From an uncultured Nitrospina sp. (GTDB lineage: Bacteria > Nitrospinota > Nitrospinia > Nitrospinales > VA-1), in contig CAJWOD010000010.1 of assembly GCA_913044145.1 (NCBI GenBank), positions 1 through 17,623 on the forward strand: DNA of 17,623 nt, in the 5' to 3' direction. The translations under genes and the position numbers were made by a program. Position 1 is the stretch's first letter. Every line of letters begins with the position of its first letter. Below, piece after piece: positions 8,070 to 14,538 of the stretch. The notes under the pieces were generated by a model. It did not search any database. It saw nothing but the letters and a program-made list of their open reading frames with translations, and was not told the DNA's origin.

Positions 8070-9458
8070 ATGGAAACCCGGACGGAAACGGATAGCATGG
8101 GGGAAATAGAGGTCCCTATCCACTGTTATTATGGCGCGCAAACTGCACGGTCGCTGATTCATTTTGATATTGGTGCAGAAACTATGCCTCGCGAACTCAT
8201 CCGAGGTATGGGAATTCTTAAGAAAGCCTCAGCTTTAGTAAATGCTGAGTTAGGCTTGCTGTCTGCAAACATAAAGGACTTGATTACTAAAGCCGCTGAT
8301 GAAGTTATCGATGGAAAACTCGATGATCATTTTCCTTTACGGGTTTGGCAAACAGGAAGCGGAACACAATCAAACATGAACAGCAATGAGGTCATTGCCA
8401 ATCGTGGCATTGAATTGGCTGGAGGTGTCATAGGTTCCAAAGATCCGGTTCATCCGAATGATCATGTTAATATGGGCCAGTCTTCTAATGATACTTTTCC
8501 CACGGCGATGCATATTGCGGCGGTTGAGAGCATTCGTGAGTCTCTGATTCCATCTTTGATTGCACTCACTAAATCGTTTAGAAATAAATCTACTGAGTTC
8601 AAAAATATAATTAAAATCGGACGAACCCATTTAATGGATGCAACTCCGCTTACATTGGGTCAGGAGTTTAGTGGTTATACCACTCAGTTAGAATATGCTC
8701 TCGATCGAATTAATGGTTGTATGCCGCGTATGTATCAGATTGCTCTTGGTGGAACCGCCGTTGGGACGGGTCTAAATTCACATAGGGATTTCCCGGAAAA
8801 GGTTGCAAAACAAATTGCAGATATTACCGGTTACCCATTTGTGACCGCTCCAAATAAATTTGAATCGCTGGCCGCACACGATGCTATTGTTGAAGCAAGT
8901 GGTGTTTTAAAAACCATCGCCTGTTCTCTAATGAAAATTGCCAATGACATCCGTTGGTTAGGGTCAGGACCTAGATGTGGTATCGGAGAAATAACTTTAC
9001 CAGCTAACGAGCCTGGAAGCAGCATCATGCCTGGCAAGGTAAACCCAACGCAATCAGAGGCAATGACTATGGTAGCCGCTCAAGTAATTGGTAATGACAC
9101 TGCGATCAATGTTGGTGGCTCATCCGGTAATTTTGAACTCAATGTTTTTAAACCTGTCATGATTTATAATTTATTACAATCTATTCGCTTGTTAGCTGAT
9201 TCAAGTCGCTCGTTCAACGACCATTGTGTTGTCGGAATCAAACCAAACAAAACCCAAATTGAAAAACATCTTAATGGATCACTCATGTTGGTAACCGCAC
9301 TTAATCCACATATTGGTTACGACAATGCTGCGAAAGTAGCTAAAAAAGCTTATCAGGAAAACACGACCCTGAAAGAATCTGCCGTCGCTTTGGGCTTGTT
9401 GACTGACGAGGAGTTTGATGAAAAAGTTCGGCCTGAAAAAATGACTGGGCCTAAATAA
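8070..9458 (+). CDS. fumC: Class II fumarate hydratase
   Basis: A 462-residue enzyme that interconverts fumarate and malate in the TCA cycle, working as an iron-free homotetramer. The E. coli FumC motifs are present almost unchanged: QTGSGTQSNMNSNEV, HPNDHVNMGQSSNDTFPTA, K-I-G-R-T-H-L-M-D-A-T-P with the catalytic His, and the superfamily signature GSSIMPGKVNPTQSEA with the catalytic Ser. The combination is diagnostic of fumarase rather than aspartase or argininosuccinate lyase. Start: the ATG at 8070 has GAGGAG (8057-8062) 7 nt upstream and gives the family N-terminus. A TTG at 8055 in the same frame is rejected. The Shine-Dalgarno overlaps the rpoH stop codon, which suggests translational coupling. 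Confidence 0.97.
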   Translation: METRTETDSMGEIEVPIHCYYGAQTARSLIHFDIGAETMPRELIRGMGILKKASALVNAELGLLSANIKDLITKAADEVIDGKLDDHFPLRVWQTGSGTQSNMNSNEVIANRGIELAGGVIGSKDPVHPNDHVNMGQSSNDTFPTAMHIAAVESIRESLIPSLIALTKSFRNKSTEFKNIIKIGRTHLMDATPLTLGQEFSGYTTQLEYALDRINGCMPRMYQIALGGTAVGTGLNSHRDFPEKVAKQIADITGYPFVTAPNKFESLAAHDAIVEASGVLKTIACSLMKIANDIRWLGSGPRCGIGEITLPANEPGSSIMPGKVNPTQSEAMTMVAAQVIGNDTAINVGGSSGNFELNVFKPVMIYNLLQSIRLLADSSRSFNDHCVVGIKPNKTQIEKHLNGSLMLVTALNPHIGYDNAAKVAKKAYQENTTLKESAVALGLLTDEEFDEKVRPEKMTGPK

Positions 9459-9496
9459 AGGATCTTTAAAAAAGGTAATAGATTGGGGAGATCGTA

Positions 9497-9577
9497 ATGT
9501 TTAGTTTAGAGCACTTTATAGGAATGGTGATCATGCTTGCCATTATACTGCCGATCATTTTTAAAAAAATGTACTGA
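9497..9577 (+). CDS. Candidate 26-residue single-helix membrane peptide
   Basis: A short ORF begins with ATG at 9497 and ends in TGA. It encodes a peptide that is almost entirely one hydrophobic helix (G-M-V-I-M-L-A-I-I-L-P-I-I-F) with a polar start (S-L-E-H) and a K-K-M-Y tail, consistent with an N-out/C-in or peripheral-anchor topology. A strong GGGGAG Shine-Dalgarno (9485-9490) sits 6 nt before the ATG, an ideal spacing and the main reason to take it seriously. It lies 38 nt after fumC on the same strand. I do not recognise a homologue, and at this length chance cannot be excluded. Confidence 0.5.
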   Translation: MFSLEHFIGMVIMLAIILPIIFKKMY

Positions 9578-9673
9578 GCTTTATGACAATTCGTATAAAT
9601 TACACAAAATAAATTTCCATTAGAGTCTTTTGAAGATATAGTCTGATAAGGCTAAAAAACTTTTGAAATGGCC

Positions 9674-10687
9674 CTACTTGGCGTAATCAAACATGCGATT
9701 GACACATTTCAGAGCTCGTTTTTGTGTGTCGAGATTGATTTTGATGATGTTTTGCGGACTTGGATTTTCAAGGACGTTTAATATATCTTCCAATGAATTG
9801 GATTTCATATATTTGCACATGGTGCAACCGCCTGCGAAGGTTTTTTGCGGGAATTCAGATTGTAGAACTCCTGTCAACCCACATTCAGTTAGCAAAAAGA
9901 ATGAGTCTCGATCAGATTTGCGTACATGGTTAAGCATCTGACTGGTGCTGCCGATATAATCGGCTTTGTTGACCACCGCTGAACTGCACTCAGGGTGAAC
10001 CAGAACTTCTATGCCTTCAAAATTTTTTCTTACCTGCTCAATGTTCTCCGGTTGGTATTCTTCATGGACGTAGCAGCTTCCTTCCCATAGTTTGATATTT
10101 TTCTTTACCCCCTTTGCCTCCAGGTTTTGGATTACGTTTTCTCCCATTAGTTTGTCCGGGAGAAAATAAATTTTATCGTTGGGAATTTTTTCGATTATTT
10201 TATAAACATTGGAAGATGTAACACAAACATCACATTGCGCCTTCACAGATGCGGTGGTGTTGATGTAGCAAACGAAAGTGTGGTCAGGAAATTGTTGGCG
10301 TAAATTAATAACATCTGCCTCCGTGATGCCATCGGCAAGAGAACATCCTCCGTTTGGGTTCGGGTCAAGGACTATTTTTTCTGGATTCAGAATTTTCGCG
10401 GTTTCTGCCATGAACCGGACTGCAGCAAAGACGATGACATCCGCATCTGACTCTTTAGCTTTTTTTGAAAGCCCATAAGAATCGCCGGTGTAGTCGGCCA
10501 CACTGTAAAATATTTGGGGCGCGACATAATTATGGGCCAGAATGATTGCATTTTTTTCGCGCTTGAGTTTTTCTATGCGTTTGATGGTAGGGAGTAACAA
10601 CTCGCAATTTTCTTTTGTGAATTGGCAGATGGGATTGCCAACATGAATATCTTTGAGTTTTTTGTAGAGTTTTTCTGCAGTAACCAT
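9674..10687 (-). CDS. nadA: Quinolinate synthase
   Basis: A 337-residue [4Fe-4S] enzyme that condenses iminoaspartate with dihydroxyacetone phosphate to form quinolinate in de novo NAD synthesis. The three cluster-ligand regions are recognisable: Cys115 in PNGGCSLADG, Cys205 in WEGSCYVHEE, and Cys288/Cys291 in GGCTMCKYMK. The substrate-binding A-H-N-Y motif is near residue 51. The length is close to the 347 residues of the E. coli enzyme. It is the last gene of the minus-strand train, starting 4 nt after the HIT gene stop and ending convergently with fumC and the small ORF. No nadB or nadC is visible in the window, so its attachment to the proteasome operon is an oddity rather than a NAD operon. 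Confidence 0.96.
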   Translation of the reverse strand: MVTAEKLYKKLKDIHVGNPICQFTKENCELLLPTIKRIEKLKREKNAIILAHNYVAPQIFYSVADYTGDSYGLSKKAKESDADVIVFAAVRFMAETAKILNPEKIVLDPNPNGGCSLADGITEADVINLRQQFPDHTFVCYINTTASVKAQCDVCVTSSNVYKIIEKIPNDKIYFLPDKLMGENVIQNLEAKGVKKNIKLWEGSCYVHEEYQPENIEQVRKNFEGIEVLVHPECSSAVVNKADYIGSTSQMLNHVRKSDRDSFFLLTECGLTGVLQSEFPQKTFAGGCTMCKYMKSNSLEDILNVLENPSPQNIIKINLDTQKRALKCVNRMFDYAK

Positions 10688-10691
10688 GTGT

Positions 10692-11039
10692 TTAGCCTGG
10701 CGGCCATTTCAAAGGGCGGCCGCCTAATATATGATAATGAATGTGAAAAACGGATTGTCCTGCCCCTTCTCCACAGTTTACGACAAGGCGATAGCCTGAT
10801 TTATCGAGCCCCTGTTCTAGTGCTAATTTATTTGCGACGGTGATAATTGAACCCATCAATTCATGGTCGGTTTCTTCCACATCCAGCAGGGACGAATGGT
10901 GTGCACGCGGAATGATTAGAATATGAGTTGGGGCCTGTGGGTTGATATCATTGATCGCAAAAAGTGTCTCAGATTCATAAATCTTTTCCGATGGAATCGA
11001 CCCTTCACTGATTTTACAAAATAGACAATCGCCATTCAT
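10692..11039 (-). CDS. HIT-family (HINT-type) nucleotide-binding protein
   Basis: A 115-residue histidine-triad protein. The N-terminal C-L-F-C-K-I region, the I-N-D-I-N-P-Q-A-P-T-H-I-L-(I)-I-P core and the C-terminal H-I-H-Y-H-I-L-G-G triad place it in the HINT/PKCI branch. Members hydrolyse purine nucleoside phosphoramidates and related adenylates; the middle His of the triad is the nucleophile in the family. The two cysteines near the N-terminus (C-x-x-C) match the zinc-binding pattern of several HINT proteins. It starts 4 nt after the pafA stop and ends 4 nt before nadA, so it is in the same transcription unit. Whether it serves the UBact pathway is unknown. Confidence 0.93.
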   Translation of the reverse strand: MNGDCLFCKISEGSIPSEKIYESETLFAINDINPQAPTHILIIPRAHHSSLLDVEETDHELMGSIITVANKLALEQGLDKSGYRLVVNCGEGAGQSVFHIHYHILGGRPLKWPPG

Positions 11040-11043
11040 AGGA

Positions 11044-12549
11044 TTAGTTTTTTTTAGATTCTCCAGAGGATACGTCGCTATTTTCTATTTCCTTTTGAGT
11101 GGAGTAGCTGGTTTCAAATTGCTTTAGGTGTTCAATGATATCTTCTTTGTAAGAGATAAATGGATCTAGCATCAAAAAAGGATCATCTGTTTTACTAAGT
11201 CGAAAGCCAATCCAGTCTATGAGATATCCTATATGCGAATGTTGCCCGATTAATTTCTTGATCAGTTCGCCACGACCTTGAGCGCGTGTTCCTCTTGGTG
11301 GGTTTCTTTTTGCATGATCCACTGCCGGGTCCGTTGTTTTGCGGTAGCCATCTCCACTAGCTTCCAACCCCCAAAATAACCCACTTTCTTTGTTCAAATT
11401 ATGGTATTCCAGGTCTAGGCTTTTTAGCCAGGGGTCATGCCAATCCAGATTTTCTTCATTTTTAAATTCATTGAGCATCCAATATTTACTGGCCCAGTCC
11501 ACCCTTCCTAAAACAGCTTCTGGACCTTTTGACAGATCGTTTAACACCGATTCCCAATTTTCGAGTATCCAGTCTGTTTCTTGATTTGTGCCTGCGAGAT
11601 GTTTTTTGCAGGTCTCTAGAATATCATGTTGCAATTCCAGTGCTGTGGAAAAAGCACCAGAAGCCAGTGTTACATTCCATTTGAATTCCTGATCGCGTGA
11701 AATAGAGCGCATTGCTTGTACGGAATCTGCAAGAATCCATTCTCTTTTTGCCACGCCCAGTTGCATGATTTCCAGCATCAAAGTGGTTGTTCCCATTTTC
11801 ATGGCTGTTGCAAACTCACTCATTGTAGAGTCACCAACCAGAAGATGAATACGTCGATACTTACTGGGGTCGGATAAGGGTTCATCACGCGTGTTGACAA
11901 TTGCGCGATTGTATTGGACCCAACGATAAAATTCATTAGGGATATGATCGGCGCGTTGTGAAATCTGGAAATCAATTTTTTCGTCCAGTGCTTCTTGCGA
12001 CGAGACACCATCCCAGTCCTGAAATGGATGTGGGTTACAAGAGCCGATGCGCCCAGCACCGCAATAAATTAGCCGCGTTGTCAGAAAAGAGGATAACAGC
12101 TTCAGGTTGTCCCGTTCATCGAAGGGAAAATTTCGCCCTACAAGATAATTTTCGTGACAACCAAATGTGGCATTGGTTTCGAGGTCAACATTATTTTTTA
12201 TAATAGAAATATTGTTTTCCCAACCTAATTCTTCCACGGCTTCCTGAATAAGCGAATCACCAGCTCGATCAAAGGTAATGAGATCAACAAGATTAGAACA
12301 TTCCGGGGATGCGTATTCCAGATGTCCCATGTCAAGATACAACCTGCCGCCATTAAGGAGGAAACCGCCATTGCCTGGAGGCTCATCGTTTGCGCGGTAA
12401 TGTAGGTCAAGTACTCCTAGATTTTTAGAGAAGATATGATTCTTTATTTTGTTGGCAATCTCTATAGGATCGAGACGGAAATCTCCGCTATTATTTTCTT
12501 TAACCAACAGTCCATATTCTGTTTCTATTCCAAAGATTCTTTTTTTCAT
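11044..12549 (-). CDS. pafA: PafA-type ligase for the ubiquitin-like modifier UBact
   Basis: A 501-residue carboxylate-amine ligase of the Pup ligase/deamidase family (glutamine-synthetase fold). By homology it uses ATP to phosphorylate the modifier's C-terminal Glu and joins it to substrate lysines. Nucleotide/Mg-binding residues are in GIETEYG (Glu9, Glu11). The putative catalytic Asp73 is in L-Y-L-D-M-G. Other family blocks are GCHENYLVGR, IVNTRDEP, YRRIHLLVGD and PPRGTRAQGRGE. Assignment to PafA rather than Dop rests on the D-(V/M)-G motif, the absence of a long Dop loop and a PafA-like C-terminus ending in a D-P-F block. Oddities are a short insertion before the Asp loop and a one-residue-shorter loop. 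The ATG at 12549 gives the family start; a TTG at 12561 is rejected. prcB stops 8 nt upstream. Confidence 0.88.
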   Translation of the reverse strand: MKKRIFGIETEYGLLVKENNSGDFRLDPIEIANKIKNHIFSKNLGVLDLHYRANDEPPGNGGFLLNGGRLYLDMGHLEYASPECSNLVDLITFDRAGDSLIQEAVEELGWENNISIIKNNVDLETNATFGCHENYLVGRNFPFDERDNLKLLSSFLTTRLIYCGAGRIGSCNPHPFQDWDGVSSQEALDEKIDFQISQRADHIPNEFYRWVQYNRAIVNTRDEPLSDPSKYRRIHLLVGDSTMSEFATAMKMGTTTLMLEIMQLGVAKREWILADSVQAMRSISRDQEFKWNVTLASGAFSTALELQHDILETCKKHLAGTNQETDWILENWESVLNDLSKGPEAVLGRVDWASKYWMLNEFKNEENLDWHDPWLKSLDLEYHNLNKESGLFWGLEASGDGYRKTTDPAVDHAKRNPPRGTRAQGRGELIKKLIGQHSHIGYLIDWIGFRLSKTDDPFLMLDPFISYKEDIIEHLKQFETSYSTQKEIENSDVSSGESKKN

Positions 12550-12557
12550 CAATTGCT

Positions 12558-13358
12558 TCAACCACGTTTCATGGAAGACTTATAAATTTCTGCGGTTTCA
12601 TCATCGCCAAGAAATCGATATCCTTCTTCAGTAAGTGTTGCCAGGGTAGGATAGATATCATCTTCCGGCCGAGCTTGACCGGTGGCTGAATCAAATAGCG
12701 CTGCGGTTTGAAGTAGTCGAATAGCCAAGGTCTTGGCTTGTTCACTAGTTCGCTCTGCAAGAGGTTTTTCTCCCCACAAATCTTCATGTTCTAGAATGCC
12801 GCGAATTATTTGTGATCCAGATCCGGTTGCAGTATGGGTGCGAATCTGGAAATCAGCTCCTAGCATATCGTAGAAATGGATATTAGATTTTTTTTTGGTT
12901 GGATCATATGTAGCAAAGATAGGGCTTACCACTCCCAATCCTTGGACTGCCATCCCTACATTTTCTTTTAGAAGCTTAGACAAAGCCCGAATTTTACCTT
13001 CTACACTCATCGATTGTAGTTGCGACCTTCGATAATATTCAAAGTTGTGGGATAGGACGCGGGCCATTTCAAATGCAGTCGCCGGAACTCCCGCGATTGC
13101 CATCAAGGTATAATTGTCAATTGGGATTACCTTGTCGCACATCTCATACATTATACTATTGCCCGCCGTTGCGCGCCTGTCGCCTGCAACGATAACACCA
13201 TCCTGAAAATGGAATGCTAGAACAGTTGTTCCCTGCGGAACTGTAAAACTGTTTTCTTTTTCAGTGCCCTCAATTTTTGCGTGCCAGCGGTAACCGGATT
13301 TTTCCAGGAGCTCAAAAAATTCTCCGGCCGAGGTATTGGGTTCGGATTGAAATTTCAT
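12558..13358 (-). CDS. prcB: 20S proteasome beta subunit (catalytic)
   Basis: A 266-residue precursor of the N-terminal threonine hydrolase subunit. A 43-residue propeptide ends at Gly43, and autocleavage would expose Thr44 in the G-T-T-V-L-A motif. With Thr44 as Thr1, Asp60 in G-D-R-R-A-T falls at Asp17 and Lys76 at Lys33, the expected catalytic positions. The G-S-G-S region (A-T-G-S-G-S-Q) that carries the conserved serine of the active-site network is also present. The protein should therefore be active and form the inner rings of the core particle. Its ATG overlaps the TGA of the UBact gene (ATGA), implying translational coupling to the modifier. It belongs to the bacterial PrcB branch, not HslV, given the long propeptide and the neighbours. 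Confidence 0.95.
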   Translation of the reverse strand: MKFQSEPNTSAGEFFELLEKSGYRWHAKIEGTEKENSFTVPQGTTVLAFHFQDGVIVAGDRRATAGNSIMYEMCDKVIPIDNYTLMAIAGVPATAFEMARVLSHNFEYYRRSQLQSMSVEGKIRALSKLLKENVGMAVQGLGVVSPIFATYDPTKKKSNIHFYDMLGADFQIRTHTATGSGSQIIRGILEHEDLWGEKPLAERTSEQAKTLAIRLLQTAALFDSATGQARPEDDIYPTLATLTEEGYRFLGDDETAEIYKSSMKRG

Positions 13359-13531
13359 TGACCTGTGCGTTGCTTGTATTTTTCGGATTGTTTTGGATCA
13401 ACTTTTTTCATGCGTTTGAGTAAGTTATCTCGTCCCGGTCTAGACGAATCAGGACTGCTAGGTCCTGATTTGTCCTGATCTGGCCTGGTCTCTTTTTTTT
13501 CTTCCCTTCTTAATGGATCGTTCATCTCCAT
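13355..13531 (-). CDS. UBact: UBact, ubiquitin-like (Pup-analogous) protein modifier
   Basis: A 58-residue, highly charged and Pro/Ser-rich protein with no hydrophobic core, expected to be disordered like Pup. Key stretches are the N-terminal N-D-P-L-R-R-E-E, the central G-P-S-S-P-D-S-S-R-P-G-R-D-N-L-L-K-R and the C-terminal K-K-V-D-P-K-Q-S-E-K-Y-K-Q-R-T-G-Q. The central PSSPD-x-x-RPGRDN-LLKR and the R-(T/S)-G-(Q/E) end match what I recall of the UBact family. The C-terminal Gly-Gln parallels the GGQ of Pup and implies Dop-mediated deamidation to Glu before ligation. A good AAAGGAG site 8 nt upstream selects the first ATG (13531) over the one at 13525. It lies between prcA (46 nt) and prcB (4-nt overlap). 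Confidence 0.93.
   Translation of the reverse strand: MEMNDPLRREEKKETRPDQDKSGPSSPDSSRPGRDNLLKRMKKVDPKQSEKYKQRTGQ
13447..13470 (-). repeat. Perfect 9-bp inverted repeat (hairpin) inside the UBact gene
   Basis: AATCAGGAC and GTCCTGATT flank a 6-nt loop, forming a perfect 9-bp stem in the mRNA of the UBact coding region. A further copy of the 8-nt arm (GTCCTGAT on the + strand, 13472-13479) lies next to it, so two alternative stems are possible. No run of U follows, so it is not a typical intrinsic terminator. It could influence mRNA stability or the relative output of UBact and prcB, or it may simply follow from the codons used. Confidence 0.6.
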
Positions 13532-13539
13532 CGTATAAA

Positions 13540-13546
13540 CTCCTTT
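13540..13546 (-). promoter_or_regulatory. Ribosome binding site of the UBact gene
   Basis: The minus strand reads AAAGGAG 8 nt before the ATG at 13531. It decides the start of a very short gene and suggests efficient translation of the modifier. For comparison, prcB just downstream has only a short AGG inside the UBact coding end. Confidence 0.8.
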
Positions 13547-13577
13547 TTACAATTTTCCTTTATTATATATAGAATGA

Positions 13578-14330
13578 TCACCCAGTTGAAGACTTCAATC
13601 TGTTTATTTCATCCTCACTTAAAGAACGATAAATCGCTTTGCTCATCGATTTTTCCGTTAGTACGGCTCCCTCAAGATACCATTGGTCAAAAGCTTCCTT
13701 TAAAGTTTCAGGAAGTTCATTATTTTTTTCGTCTTCACTATCGTTAGATTTTATTTTTCTACTTTCATCCCAAAGTTTAGCGGCTTTCTGTAGTGCTTGG
13801 TCTAGCGAGTAGGAGTCGAAAGGTTGCTTCTGAATTTCTCGTTGCAACCAGTCCATAACTTTTTCATCTCCGGCTATGGCAGTACCATTTTTAAATGTTT
13901 CCCAATGTCCATCATAGTTCATGCGAAAAAAATTAGGCTTCCCTTGTTCAGTCAATTCTACCAGCAGAAGACGTATGATGTATGGAGCACGCTGAATTTC
14001 TTCAAAATTTTGTTTAAGTGCAGGCGCAATGCCAAATTGTAGTAGCCGTGTCGAGGTGACATCTTGTGCAGAGCGGTTGAAACCCTCTAGGTGAGCCATA
14101 TCTAAAAGATTCATCCGTAGTTTTTCTACATCAGCAGGGTGACCCACCCCTCCCAGGGCGATACGATCATAGATTTCATAAATCTTTCCCGGTTGCGGAG
14201 CAAAACCAAAAATTAATAAACCTTCATTATAAGGAACTGCCAAAACAGGCTGTCCCATTTTTAGTTTTTCCTGTACATAGTTATGCCGGGTTGAAACTGC
14301 CTCCATCCAGCGATAAGGCTCTTCAAACAT
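13578..14330 (-). CDS. prcA: 20S proteasome alpha subunit
   Basis: A 250-residue non-catalytic ring subunit that gates the core particle and docks the ATPase. It aligns by eye with actinobacterial PrcA at the N-terminal start-region helix (Y-R-W-M-E-A-V-S-T-R), the strand V-L-A-V-P-Y-N-E-G-L-L-I-F, the K-I-Y-E-I-Y-D-R-I-A block and the F-F-R-M-N-Y-D-G-H-W-E segment. There is no N-terminal threonine active site, as expected. The region from about residue 193 to 212 is very charged (K-S-N-D-S-E-D-E-K-N-N-E) and probably a flexible insertion before the last helices. An AAGGAG site (14340-14345) lies 9 nt before the ATG. UBact follows 46 nt downstream. Confidence 0.93.
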   Translation of the reverse strand: MFEEPYRWMEAVSTRHNYVQEKLKMGQPVLAVPYNEGLLIFGFAPQPGKIYEIYDRIALGGVGHPADVEKLRMNLLDMAHLEGFNRSAQDVTSTRLLQFGIAPALKQNFEEIQRAPYIIRLLLVELTEQGKPNFFRMNYDGHWETFKNGTAIAGDEKVMDWLQREIQKQPFDSYSLDQALQKAAKLWDESRKIKSNDSEDEKNNELPETLKEAFDQWYLEGAVLTEKSMSKAIYRSLSEDEINRLKSSTG

Positions 14331-14538
14331 ATTTTATTTCTCCTTCCTGGATATAGGCCAGTTCAATTGATCTTTACCTAAATAAGTTCTAATTTTTATA
14401 AATATTTTGCAGGCAATTTATTTGAAACATTCTAGAGTTTGTGGCCTGACCGATCGAATAACACGAAAAAGCCGCTGCTCGCCTTGTTTTTTTTAATATT
14501 TGCCTTCATGGGTTTTATCTGTCTCAAAGAAAAAACTT
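14331..14538 (-). other. 208-nt gap between dop and prcA, no assigned gene
   Basis: This is the only sizeable break in the proteasome gene train. It is AT-rich apart from a short GC-richer patch near 14455-14495, and it ends in the prcA ribosome binding site. A 25-codon frame begins with ATG at about 14509, but it has no Shine-Dalgarno sequence and a Lys-rich meaningless-looking product. I see no convincing hairpin terminator and no clean -35/-10 pair. An internal promoter for prcA-UBact-prcB is plausible from position alone. Confidence 0.5.

Noticed and set aside
12550..12561. TTG start four codons upstream for pafA
   Set aside because: The ATG at 12549 gives the M-K-K-R-I-F-G-I-E-T-E-Y-G start seen in the family, and the extra residues add nothing recognisable.
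14430..14509. 25-codon minus-strand ORF and a GC-rich patch followed by T-runs in the dop-prcA gap
   Set aside because: The ORF has no Shine-Dalgarno sequence and a low-complexity Lys-rich start. The GC patch does not fold into a stable stem, so neither a gene nor a terminator is supported.
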